DNA of 64,000 nt from contig NZ_AP023033.1 in the NCBI RefSeq assembly GCF_019670125.1, positions 938,501 to 1,002,500 on the forward strand, given 5' to 3'. The notes beneath the pieces are model-generated. The model made no database searches. It was not told the DNA's origin and saw only the letters and a program-made list of their open reading frames with translations. Below are positions 51,676-60,486 of this stretch, in pieces (the stretch's first letter is position 1; each line of letters opens with the position of its first letter). The stretch comes from Agarivorans aestuarii (GTDB lineage Bacteria; Pseudomonadota; Gammaproteobacteria; Enterobacterales; Celerinatantimonadaceae). The translations under genes and the position numbers were made by a program.

Positions 51676-52995
51676 CTAGCGCAGCTCAAATAGCTCTTCG
51701 TGGTAGTTGTTTAAGTTGAAAGTAAGCTTGGCCAAGTCGTTTTTAAGCGCCTTGGAAAAAGCGACCGGCCCGCAGAACCAAATAGTACGCTGCATTAAAT
51801 CAATTACCTCATGGTGCAGCTGTTCAACACTAAGTAGAGGATCGCTGGCACTATTAATAATGTGGAGTTGTATATTAGCCTTACTCGTCTGTTGTTTTAG
51901 CTCATCAATAAACTGTTGGTCTGGGTTGTCTGCGCAATAATAGAGGTGAGTTTCTTGCTCTTTTGGGGCGAGTTGGCGCTCTTCAATAATGGCTTTGAAT
52001 GCAGCAATGCCTATGCCGCCAGCTATCCATACTTGCGGAGCCGGATGCTTAAAATCGAACTGACCATAGGGCCCTTCTATTCGAAGCTTTTGCTTAAGGC
52101 TTAGTCGGTTTTTTAAGCTACTGGTAAAGTCCCCCAGCTCTTTAATTAAAAAGCGCAATTGCCCATCTTGTTTAGCGCTGCTAGCAATAGTGAAGGGGTG
52201 GGGTTCTTCTCCAGAAACTTGCACAAAAGCAAATTGGCCGCTGTGGTGACCGCTCCAACTGGGCGCTGCTAAGCGTAAATCTAAGACTTTGTCTTTGGCT
52301 AAATATTTTACCTCGCTAACAGTAGCATCGTGTTGTTTACTTTTACCTATTCGCCCAAACAAGCTATAAACCGCCGCGACACAACCTACCCAAATAAGAC
52401 TTAATGTGATGAACGTAATGGGGTACGGCCAATAGCTGTGTTTAATCAATATGGCGGAATGAAATGCTAATGCTAATAACGCTAGCGACATGAGTTTGTG
52501 CGAATAACGAAACCCTTTGTACCTAATCACCCCCACTAAGGCGACAACTGCTAGCACTACAAAGCTGTAAAAGGCTACTTCGCCTACTTGTTCAGCCAGT
52601 CCACGTAAAGGACGCACCAGCGCATATAACGAATCAGAATTATTGGGACCAGTGCCTTTAACGGGTTTGTCTAGTATTCCCGCTCTTACAAGTTGCTTAG
52701 GAATAATCGCCAGTAGCCAATGCACCACTGCTACTAATAACGAGGCGATGCCGAGGTGTTTGTGCAAACGGTAGGATTTGTCTAAGCCTTTGGTGAGCTG
52801 CTCGATAAACGGCAGGCGCAAGGCTAGCAGCATAGTAAGGCTCATTAACGCTATGGTGAGTATGCCACTGTATTGAATCAGCGCAGAACGCCATTGAAAG
52901 AAGTTATCTGAAGAAAAGAGAGTGGATTCTGCTTGAAGCCATAGCCCAGTAACGGTAGCTATGACCAGCAAAACAGTGATAGAGGTTTTACGCAT
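51676..52995 (-). CDS. Ferric-reductase-like transmembrane flavoprotein
   Basis: The 439-residue protein has six N-terminal membrane segments with a ferric-reductase-like domain (HKHLGIASLLVAVVHWLLA and RYSHKLMSLALLALAFHSAI, carrying heme-type histidines) and a C-terminal ferredoxin-reductase part: PHPFTIASSAKQDG (FAD-binding), IEGPYGQF, WIAGGIGIAAFKAII (NAD(P)-binding) and TIWFCGPVAFSKAL. It should pass electrons from NAD(P)H across the inner membrane. The acceptor is unknown. Confidence 0.82.
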   Translation of the reverse strand: MRKTSITVLLVIATVTGLWLQAESTLFSSDNFFQWRSALIQYSGILTIALMSLTMLLALRLPFIEQLTKGLDKSYRLHKHLGIASLLVAVVHWLLAIIPKQLVRAGILDKPVKGTGPNNSDSLYALVRPLRGLAEQVGEVAFYSFVVLAVVALVGVIRYKGFRYSHKLMSLALLALAFHSAILIKHSYWPYPITFITLSLIWVGCVAAVYSLFGRIGKSKQHDATVSEVKYLAKDKVLDLRLAAPSWSGHHSGQFAFVQVSGEEPHPFTIASSAKQDGQLRFLIKELGDFTSSLKNRLSLKQKLRIEGPYGQFDFKHPAPQVWIAGGIGIAAFKAIIEERQLAPKEQETHLYYCADNPDQQFIDELKQQTSKANIQLHIINSASDPLLSVEQLHHEVIDLMQRTIWFCGPVAFSKALKNDLAKLTFNLNNYHEELFELR

Positions 52996-53161
52996 GATTC
53001 GGCCTTACTTATCCTTAAGTGTTAAGTATAAAAAGGCCAATCTTTAGTTAGGTAAAGCTAGGGTAAAGAAGTGTAAAGTCGCTGTTTGCATAGACGTGAA
53101 AAATGGAAAGCAAGCTAGATGAATAACCTAGGGTGTTCATCTAGCTTGGGTGTTGAATTAG

Positions 53162-54172
53162 CTAAAACCCTTCCAACACAATTTTTCCTTTAGCCTTTTG
53201 CGACTCGATAAAGGCGTGGGCTTGTTTGAGGTTGTCGGCATTTATTTGGCCAAAGTGTTCACCTAAGGTACTTTTGATTTTTCCTTGGTCGATCAACTGT
53301 GCTACTTCAGTTAGCAGCTGGTGCTGCTTAATCATATCTTCGGTTTCAAACATTGAGCGGGTATACATAAACTCCCAATGCAGCGAAATACTCTTACGTT
53401 TAAGCAGCTTTACATCTAGCTCTGCGGGGTCGTCTATTAAGCCAAACTTACCTTGCGGCTTAATCACTTTAACTATTTCGCCCATGTGTTCGTCGGTATT
53501 GTTTAAGCTCACTACGTAGTCAATGTTGTCTTGCTCGGCTAACTCTTCACTTAAAGGGTTGCGGTGATTAATGATTTGGTCGACCCCCAATTCTTTTAAC
53601 CAAGCCTGGGTTTCGGGGCGAGAGGCGGTGGCAATAACTTTAAGCTTGGTGAGCTGTTTAACCAGCTGAACCATTATCGAGCCTACCCCGCCAGCGGCAC
53701 CAATGATTAAAATAGACTTTGGCTCAGTTTTACTCACTTGCAAGCGGTCGAATAGCATTTCCCAAGCGGTTAGTGCTGTGAGAGGCAAGGCGGCCGCATG
53801 TGCTGCTGGAATGCTAGTGGGTGCTAAGCTAACTATGCGCTCATCTACCAGTTGGTATTCTGCATTGCTGCCAGCGCGAGTTAAATCACCGGCATACCAA
53901 ACTTTGTCACCTACCTTGAAAAGCTGGGCTTGGTCGCCAACTTGCTCCACGGTGCCTACTGCATCCCAACCGATTACTTTCCATTGGCCTTGCTCGGCGG
54001 AGGCATTGGCGCGAATTTTAGTATCAACAGGGTTTACCGAGATGGCTTCAACTTTTATTAATAAGTCTTTAGCACTGGCACTAGGCTTTGGCAGTTCAAT
54101 ATCTTGTAGTGATAAGTCTTCACTAATTGCTAGTGCTTGTTGGTAGGCTACAGCTTTCATTGGTGGCTCCAT
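53162..54172 (-). CDS. Zinc-type alcohol dehydrogenase-like (MDR) oxidoreductase
   Basis: The 336-residue product belongs to the medium-chain dehydrogenase/reductase quinone-oxidoreductase type: MKAVAYQQ at residue 5 (probable true start at 54160), VNPVDTKIR, GWDAVGTVEQVG, the nucleotide motif IIGAAGGVGSIMVQL, then LKELGVDQIINHRN. It lacks the structural zinc cysteines of the alcohol dehydrogenase core, so it is a quinone-reductase-type member. It probably reduces a quinone or enone with NADPH. The substrate is not visible. Confidence 0.82.
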   Translation of the reverse strand: MEPPMKAVAYQQALAISEDLSLQDIELPKPSASAKDLLIKVEAISVNPVDTKIRANASAEQGQWKVIGWDAVGTVEQVGDQAQLFKVGDKVWYAGDLTRAGSNAEYQLVDERIVSLAPTSIPAAHAAALPLTALTAWEMLFDRLQVSKTEPKSILIIGAAGGVGSIMVQLVKQLTKLKVIATASRPETQAWLKELGVDQIINHRNPLSEELAEQDNIDYVVSLNNTDEHMGEIVKVIKPQGKFGLIDDPAELDVKLLKRKSISLHWEFMYTRSMFETEDMIKQHQLLTEVAQLIDQGKIKSTLGEHFGQINADNLKQAHAFIESQKAKGKIVLEGF

Positions 54173-54411
54173 TAGGGCGAAAATTCAGATAACTCAGTGT
54201 AGTAGAGTTTGGCTGTAGGAAAAACACAGCTGCGATTAAATCACTTTCAATTTATTTTTGATAATCAGTGAGAGAAGATAACCAGCCCTTAATTTGGGTT
54301 TTGGCTAGCTTACATCAAGTTATGCTTTTTAAGAGCGTACTAAACTGTCGGCTATTTGAGCTAAGCCCATCTTGCTTGGCTTGCTTATGTTGAGTATACA
54401 AAGAGTCATTT

Positions 54412-55395
54412 ATGAAACACAATTGGCGCATATGTGCAGCGCGCTTAAGCCGTTTTCCCACGCCAGTGGCAGGGCTTGCATTAGGAATAGCAAGCCTAGG
54501 CTTTGTCATTGAATCTAGTTATAGCACCGAGGGCTTTGTTCAAGGGCTTTCCGCGCTGCTTGCAAGTATGCTGTTGGGCTTGCTGCTGCTAAGGTTTGTG
54601 TTGCACCCTAAAACGCTTATTCAAGATCTATCACACCCTGTTGTGGGCAGCGTTGCTCCTACTTTTGCTATGGCATTAATGCTAGTAAGCAACGCAGTTG
54701 CGCGTTATTTGCACCCATTTGCTGGTAGTGTTCTTTGGATATTGGCCATTGTTATCCATTTAGCTTTTTTAGCGGCCTTTTGTTACCACCGAAGCCGCCA
54801 ATTTAATTGGACTGACATGGGGCCAAGCTGGTTTGTGCCGCCTGTGGGGATTATTGTGGCCGCTCTTGCTTACCTTGGTCCGGTGCATGGCGTTTTATAT
54901 TGGCTGGCGGTCGCTTGTTTATGGTTTGGTATGGCATGTTTTTCGATTATGTTACCGATGATGTTTTATCGGTTTATTTTCAAAGACAATATTGAGCAAG
55001 GCGCGCAGCCCACTATTGCCATTCTTGCCGCGCCTGCCAGTTTATCGATGGCGGGTTATTTGACTATTGAGCCTTCTCCATCAGCCTTGATAGTGTTGAG
55101 CTTGTTTGGCATTTCGCTATTGATGACCTTTACCGTTTACCTGTCTTTTTTCAAATTATTGCGCTTACCTTTCTCTCCAGGCTATGCGGCATTTACCTTT
55201 CCTATGGTGATTGGCGCTAGCTGCATGTTTAAAACCGCAGACTTATTGAATAGATGGGGAGTAAACGCTAGCTTGGTTGAAGAAGTGTTATGGTTGGCGC
55301 GTTTTGAACTATTAATGGCAAGCTTAGTTGTCGCTTATGTTAGCTTCAGGTTTATCTACTTCTTTGTATTTACGCGGCGCCATCAGCAGCTTTAG
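54412..55395 (+). CDS. TDT-family transporter (TehA/SLAC1-like)
   Basis: The 327-residue protein has about ten membrane segments. FPTPVAGLALGIASLG near the N-terminus, VGSVAPTFAMALMLVSN, SWFVPPVGIIVAALAYLGP and LAAPASLSMAGYL match the tellurite-resistance/dicarboxylate transporter family. Members move anions or act as channels; the substrate is not clear. No regulator gene is adjacent. Confidence 0.8.
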   Translation: MKHNWRICAARLSRFPTPVAGLALGIASLGFVIESSYSTEGFVQGLSALLASMLLGLLLLRFVLHPKTLIQDLSHPVVGSVAPTFAMALMLVSNAVARYLHPFAGSVLWILAIVIHLAFLAAFCYHRSRQFNWTDMGPSWFVPPVGIIVAALAYLGPVHGVLYWLAVACLWFGMACFSIMLPMMFYRFIFKDNIEQGAQPTIAILAAPASLSMAGYLTIEPSPSALIVLSLFGISLLMTFTVYLSFFKLLRLPFSPGYAAFTFPMVIGASCMFKTADLLNRWGVNASLVEEVLWLARFELLMASLVVAYVSFRFIYFFVFTRRHQQL

Positions 55396-55425
55396 AGTTA
55401 AGCAAATCTAAACTCTTGCTCTAGG

Positions 55426-56703
55426 TTAAATTGCGCTAAAGAAGTAGCGGGCAGCTATCTGGAACAGTTGTTCGTTGGTGTCTGCTTCTAGCCCGTGCAA
55501 GGCGCGCTGCGGCCGTTGGCTGTTTAGCCATTGGTATTCGCCACCTATAAACCAGTTTTTGTTTAACCTATATTGGTAGGCGAAGGTAAGGCCTTTACCG
55601 CGCTCGTTATTGTCATCTAAGGGGGTGTTGTCGCGGTCGATGTTTTCAAAGGCTTCTGCCCGCAGGCTCACTCGGTGCTTCTTTTTAAAGTTGCGGGTGA
55701 GCATGGCAAAACCATTGGCAAAGTCCATCTTCACAGCATCTTGGCGATCGAGCGATTGCATCAAGGTTGAGCCGTTCATGTATTGCCACAATAGCTGCCA
55801 ATGCTTGTTTATCCGCCATTTTCCACCTAAGTGAGCAAAGCGGGTTCGCCACGCGTAGTCTCCACCATCAATTAAGTAAGGTTTAGCCAGGTTATCGTAG
55901 TATCCCACTCTAAACAGGGCATGGCGTCTGATGCTCCAGTCCAAGTTAGTATGAAAGCCGGGGCGATGATCTATTTCTTTAAATGGGTTCGAACGGCGGG
56001 TTTGATCGGCTAATGCGGGTTGCAATGGTTCGGGGAATGGGCGAGTTTCCCCCCATAGGGTTTGTCTCGAGCTGCTGGTCCAGCCGTGCCAAGCTAATAA
56101 GGCCCCAGCTGGGTCGTTAGCCACAAACAGCATGCCGCTTAGTGACAAGTTGTGTTGGGAGTTAGAGAATTTACCTAAGCGCTCTAGTTTGGCCTCGATG
56201 CCGGTGGTGCGAATTTCTTCTCCAACCCAAGTATTAAGAGTGGAGGCGTTTAAGGTGTATGGCGTTGCCCAGGCGGTGGCGGTGTTTTCTAAGGAAATAC
56301 TCGGATACATAATGCCCGCTCGGCCCGACCAGCGAAGGCCACTCTCCGAGGGGAGACCTTTATAACTAAAAAAAGCCTCAGTAAAACCTAGCGCACTATC
56401 TTCTTGATCGAGCCAGCCATTTAAAACCAATTTGCCAGAGAAGCCGTTATCCCAGTGAGCGCTTAAATCTAAGCCAGCTTGAGCAACGGAAAGTTGGCTT
56501 CCATCAGAGTAGCCAAATTTGCCGTAGCCACCTTTTACATAGCTGTCACTGCTATCTACATGGCTAGCGCGTAAATCGAGGATCCCTCTGGCGCTATATT
56601 CCGCAGCCTTGGTGGTGTTTAGCGTAGCTGTTAGCATCAAACAGATGCTGAAAATAATTCCCTTATTCGGCAAACTCGATGCTCTCCTGAGCGAGTAATT
56701 CAT
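55426..56703 (-). CDS. Putative outer-membrane beta-barrel protein
   Basis: The 425-residue protein has a signal peptide (IIFSICLMLTATLNTTKAAEYS) and a beta-barrel pattern ending in a C-terminal FFSAI. The frame starts at an ATG overlapping the EAL gene by 41 bases; a TTG at 56673 after CAGGAG with a better signal sequence is an equally good start with an 11-base overlap. It is the last gene of the cupredoxin / GGDEF-EAL operon. I do not recognise the family by name, so porin-like function is inferred. Confidence 0.7.
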   Translation of the reverse strand: MNYSLRRASSLPNKGIIFSICLMLTATLNTTKAAEYSARGILDLRASHVDSSDSYVKGGYGKFGYSDGSQLSVAQAGLDLSAHWDNGFSGKLVLNGWLDQEDSALGFTEAFFSYKGLPSESGLRWSGRAGIMYPSISLENTATAWATPYTLNASTLNTWVGEEIRTTGIEAKLERLGKFSNSQHNLSLSGMLFVANDPAGALLAWHGWTSSSRQTLWGETRPFPEPLQPALADQTRRSNPFKEIDHRPGFHTNLDWSIRRHALFRVGYYDNLAKPYLIDGGDYAWRTRFAHLGGKWRINKHWQLLWQYMNGSTLMQSLDRQDAVKMDFANGFAMLTRNFKKKHRVSLRAEAFENIDRDNTPLDDNNERGKGLTFAYQYRLNKNWFIGGEYQWLNSQRPQRALHGLEADTNEQLFQIAARYFFSAI

Positions 56704-58981
56704 ATAATTCTTTAGCGGGTTTTGGGCGACTAATAAAGTAGCCTTGAGCTAAATTACACTTGGCTTTTTCCAGCCACCGTAAGCTCTCGATATCTTCTAT
56801 ACCCTCTGCTACTACACTTAAGCCCATGTTGTGCGCCAGCTCAATGGTCGACTTCACAATAATGGCATCGTCGGCATCAATGGCGAGCTTTTGTACAAAA
56901 GATTTATCAATTTTGAGCTCATGCACCGGTAGGCGTTTTAACTGAGCAAGGGACGAGTAACCGGTGCCGTAGTCATCAATAGACAATTTAAAGCCACGTT
57001 TTTTAAAGCGAGCCAGCAAGGCAATCGCCGTTTCAGGGTCGTCAACTAACGCGCTCTCTGTGACTTCTAAGGTGAAGGATTCTGCTGCTAGTTGCTTGTT
57101 TTCGATATTCTGGCAAATGAAGCTATAAAAGCTATCGTCTTTTAGGTTTTCGCCAGAGATATTGATCGCGATGTTGACGTCGACACCTTTGACCTTCCAA
57201 GCCAGGCTTTGTGATAAGGCTTCTAAAAATACCCATCGAGTGAGCGGGTTAATTTGCCCAGTATGTTCAGCAATTTCGATAAATGCATCGGGTGGTACCA
57301 TGCCTAACTCTGGGTGTTGCCAACGTACTAGGGCTTCTACATGGGTGATTCTGTTAGCGGCAAAGCTAAACTTTGGCTGGTAGTGCAGGGTGAGCTGGTT
57401 GTTTTGAATGGCCTTTTTAAGATCGTTAATTAGGCTTAAGCGTTCAACGGTATTGGTATCGGCACTTGGGTCGTAGATGTAACAATGGCTGCGCGCTTCT
57501 CGACAGTGATTTAAGGCCGCATCTGCTTTTTGTAGTAACTCCTGCGGGTTTTGGCCATGCTCTGGAAATAAGGCTACACCCACATGCGTTTGCAGCTGTA
57601 GATGCATATCTTGAAAATTACAGCCTTCGTGCATTTGCATACTAATAAGCTGCAAATGTTGTTGTACGTTGTCTCGGGTTACATTTGGCAGTAATACAAT
57701 AAATTCGTCGGCACCGATGTGGCACAGGTAGTGTTCACTTTTTAGTGCGCTTAGGCGTTTGCCCGCTTCTTTAATCAGCTGGTCGCCAGCTTGGTGGCCT
57801 AAGGTATCGTTCACTTGTTTTAGGCGACAAATGTTTAAGTGGAACATAGCAAAGGACTGTTTGCTGTCTGCTGTAAGTTGAGTAAGTTTATTGGCCAGCC
57901 AGTTGCGATTGGGTAACTCGGTAAGAGGATCGTGGTTTAAGCGATGGTTAATGGCCTGTTCACGACTGAGCACCTGTTCTTGCATGTTATTAAATTCGCT
58001 GGCTAGTTGGCCAAGCTCGGTTCTGTCGTTTATTGATACCGGTGTTTGATAATCACCAGCGGCTAGCCGCTTAGCTTGTTTCACCAGCAGTTTAATTGGC
58101 CGGGTAATGTCATCAGCAATCAGGTAAGCCGCTATCATCGAACAGAACAGCGTGAGTGCCGTTAGCAGTAAAATTTGCACCCAACTTTGTTGAATCACCG
58201 CCACTAGGTTATCTCTAGAGCTATGCAGCACTACATAAAAAGCGCCTTCACCCGCTACGCTAAATTGTTGGTGCAGAGCAATTACATCACTGTCGGTTTG
58301 GCTTAGTAAGGCTTTAGCGCTAGCAACATTGGCATCGGGATTACTTGAGCCCAACAAAGACCATGTTTGCTGTTGCTCTAGGATAAAGTCGGTTTGCAAG
58401 CCGGTTTGGCTTAAAAAGCTTTCTGCCAAGGGCTTGCCAATTTCGTAACCAAAACCAACCCAACCAATAATCGCTGGACCACTCTTTATCGCTGAAAGAT
58501 GTAGTTGGTAAAGTTGGTTGCCTATAGCGTAGTAGGGAGGCAGTAAGTTTTGTTGTAATGCCGGCATAAAGGCAAAAGTTTGGCCTTGTTGTTCACCCCT
58601 TACCACTTTGCTTTTTTGATTAGCTTGCTGGCTGTTTACTAATTGCAGTTCAATCATGCCCGACGGCGTGACCACCATGGCTAAGTCTGCATTAATGCGT
58701 TTACCGTGATTATGCAAAGCAATCGCAACGCTGCGTTTGTCTTCACCAAATACACTTTTTAATCCGTAATCGTTGGTGACAGTTTCGGCAAAGCTGCTTA
58801 GGTAAAACCCTCGGCGATTAAACTCACTTTGAAACAGAGCGTTGGCTTTGCTTAACTGCGAGTCGATGGCAATTTTTTCTTTCAGCCTTAAGGAGTCGTA
58901 GGTAGACCAAAATGAGATCGCTTGAAGCAGTAACAATAGCGATACGATCAGCAGTAGTATTTTGGTCTTTATACTTTTCAT
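56663..58981 (-). CDS. Membrane HAMP-GGDEF-EAL protein, probable cyclic-di-GMP phosphodiesterase
   Basis: The 772-residue product (ATG 58981 after AGGAG) has an N-terminal membrane segment (about 7-22), a periplasmic sensor region, a second membrane segment (about 265-290), a HAMP domain, a GGDEF domain and an EAL domain. The GGDEF signature is GADEF (HIGADEFIVLLP), so cyclase activity is doubtful. The EAL site looks intact: EALVRWQHP, ISGENL, VTESAL, DDYGTGYSSL, KIDKSF, AEGIED. It probably degrades cyclic-di-GMP in response to a periplasmic signal. It starts 15 bases after the cupredoxin stop. Confidence 0.85.
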   Translation of the reverse strand: MKSIKTKILLLIVSLLLLLQAISFWSTYDSLRLKEKIAIDSQLSKANALFQSEFNRRGFYLSSFAETVTNDYGLKSVFGEDKRSVAIALHNHGKRINADLAMVVTPSGMIELQLVNSQQANQKSKVVRGEQQGQTFAFMPALQQNLLPPYYAIGNQLYQLHLSAIKSGPAIIGWVGFGYEIGKPLAESFLSQTGLQTDFILEQQQTWSLLGSSNPDANVASAKALLSQTDSDVIALHQQFSVAGEGAFYVVLHSSRDNLVAVIQQSWVQILLLTALTLFCSMIAAYLIADDITRPIKLLVKQAKRLAAGDYQTPVSINDRTELGQLASEFNNMQEQVLSREQAINHRLNHDPLTELPNRNWLANKLTQLTADSKQSFAMFHLNICRLKQVNDTLGHQAGDQLIKEAGKRLSALKSEHYLCHIGADEFIVLLPNVTRDNVQQHLQLISMQMHEGCNFQDMHLQLQTHVGVALFPEHGQNPQELLQKADAALNHCREARSHCYIYDPSADTNTVERLSLINDLKKAIQNNQLTLHYQPKFSFAANRITHVEALVRWQHPELGMVPPDAFIEIAEHTGQINPLTRWVFLEALSQSLAWKVKGVDVNIAINISGENLKDDSFYSFICQNIENKQLAAESFTLEVTESALVDDPETAIALLARFKKRGFKLSIDDYGTGYSSLAQLKRLPVHELKIDKSFVQKLAIDADDAIIVKSTIELAHNMGLSVVAEGIEDIESLRWLEKAKCNLAQGYFISRPKPAKELYELLAQESIEFAE

Positions 58982-58996
58982 CGGCGCTCCTGCCAA

Positions 58997-59662
58997 TTAG
59001 TACTCTGAGAGAAAATCAAAATCATCCGGATTTTGCTGTTCTAGTTCTGCATCTTCTAAAGCGTTGGGCAAGCTAAGTGCTAGTTTACCATCGTTATTAA
59101 TGTTTAGCTTTTGGCTAAGTTGCTGATTAGTTGTTTTAAGCTCTGGATGCCAAACCACCAGTTGGTAGTCTCCCGCTGGTACAGCAGTAAATTCAACCAT
59201 TCCTTGGGCGTTAGTTTTGTTAAACAAGGGCGTATCAACTAGCAATAAATATGCGCCCATCCAGTCATGAATGTTACACCCCATAGGTATCACGCCGCTG
59301 TGGTCGAAGTCATGTTTGCTGTGGGTCTCCCCCGACTTGATTTGAAATGAAAACTTGTTATCACCAGCAGCAGAGTAGATGTGGTGGGTAATGTTGTCAT
59401 CGTTATTAAAATCGACTTGGCTACCACGTTGCGCCACACTGATGTAAGGCACAAAGGCTTTATCTCGCTGGCCTATCACAACGGTTTGTTGGTTTATCTC
59501 ACTGAGTTGATGGCCCTGTGGCTCAAGATAAACCACCACATTGGCGGCGGGGCTGCCATCGGGCTGACTGAGGCTTAGCTGATAGCTAAAGCTTGAATTG
59601 GCAAGGCTCGAAAAGCTGAGAATTATTAGAGCTAGGCTAGTGACTATGTTTCTCATCGGCAT
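58997..59662 (-). CDS. Periplasmic cupredoxin-like protein (MauL-type)
   Basis: The 221-residue protein has a signal peptide (ending SSLANSSF) and a copper-binding cupredoxin fold: DDNITHHIYSAAG gives a His ligand, and IPMGCNIHDWMGA gives Cys, His and Met ligands of a type 1 site. The C-terminal half looks like a carboxypeptidase-regulatory-like beta domain (MVEFTAVPAGDYQLVVWHP). It is first in an operon with the GGDEF-EAL protein and an outer-membrane protein. It may bind copper or sense redox state and signal to the EAL protein; that link is inferred from position. Confidence 0.75.
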   Translation of the reverse strand: MPMRNIVTSLALIILSFSSLANSSFSYQLSLSQPDGSPAANVVVYLEPQGHQLSEINQQTVVIGQRDKAFVPYISVAQRGSQVDFNNDDNITHHIYSAAGDNKFSFQIKSGETHSKHDFDHSGVIPMGCNIHDWMGAYLLLVDTPLFNKTNAQGMVEFTAVPAGDYQLVVWHPELKTTNQQLSQKLNINNDGKLALSLPNALEDAELEQQNPDDFDFLSEY

Positions 59663-59882
59663 CCTTTCGCCACATTACTGGTGGCTGATGAAATCTGTTG
59701 GTGGTTTGGTTCTAGTACTTAGACCTTAGCACTTAGCCAAATATTACAGCTTATTTGCTTGGGCATAACTGAGCTATTTAAGTGTAAGCACTTGGCTGTT
59801 GATTGAGCAGCAGAAATTGCGCTAAATGTGGCATAGATAGAAAAAGCCTAAAGCAAATGAGTACCTTAGGCAGGCTGTTAGC

Positions 59883-60290
59883 TTAATCATTGTTGCTTAA
59901 TGCATGTAAGGCCGCGGCTCGGCGAGTTTCATGTTCATTCATAAAGTAGCAGCGGTGGGTATAAGCAGAGGTTAGGGCTTTATGCTTATCTAGGCCTGGA
60001 TAACGTTGGTCGTAACGCTCACTAAAGTTTAAGTATTGGCGATGGTTTAACTGCCTTACAGAGTTGGCTAGCTCGCTAGGTACTTGATATTCAGCCACTA
60101 AAGCTTGGTAGTCTTGTTGATGTACCGCCACCCGCGAGTGGTTTTTTAAGTATTTTGCGGCTGCCATGCAAGCTGCCGCTTCGTTAAGTTCAAACATCAT
60201 TTCTGCAGCTTGAGGTGGTAGCTCTTTGGCTTGGACGGTAAGTGCTAGGCCTGCGCTAAAAGCAACTAAAAGTAATTGGCGAAAGGTCAT
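59883..60290 (-). CDS. Secreted hypothetical protein
   Basis: The product (135 residues from ATG 60290; a longer frame begins at 60308) has a signal peptide (LLLVAFSAGLALTVQAKE). The mature part is helical, with two Cys residues and a YLNFSERYDQRYPGLDKHK segment. The family was not recognised. It lies alone between the cupredoxin operon and the divergent phosphatase gene. Confidence 0.65.
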   Translation of the reverse strand: MTFRQLLLVAFSAGLALTVQAKELPPQAAEMMFELNEAAACMAAAKYLKNHSRVAVHQQDYQALVAEYQVPSELANSVRQLNHRQYLNFSERYDQRYPGLDKHKALTSAYTHRCYFMNEHETRRAAALHALSNND

Positions 60291-60486
60291 GTAATTAGCC
60301 TTGAACAAGTGGTTTTAATAAGAATAAGGCAGCGTTATAGAGGTTAATTATTAAATAAATATTACGGCTAGCACTTAATTTTAGTAATTGCTTTAATTAA
60401 TAAAAGTGAAATCTTAGTGTCATATTTTGAATTCAGTATCCTCCGCCAAATCAACTAGATAACTGGCGATATGGAGACATTACCTA

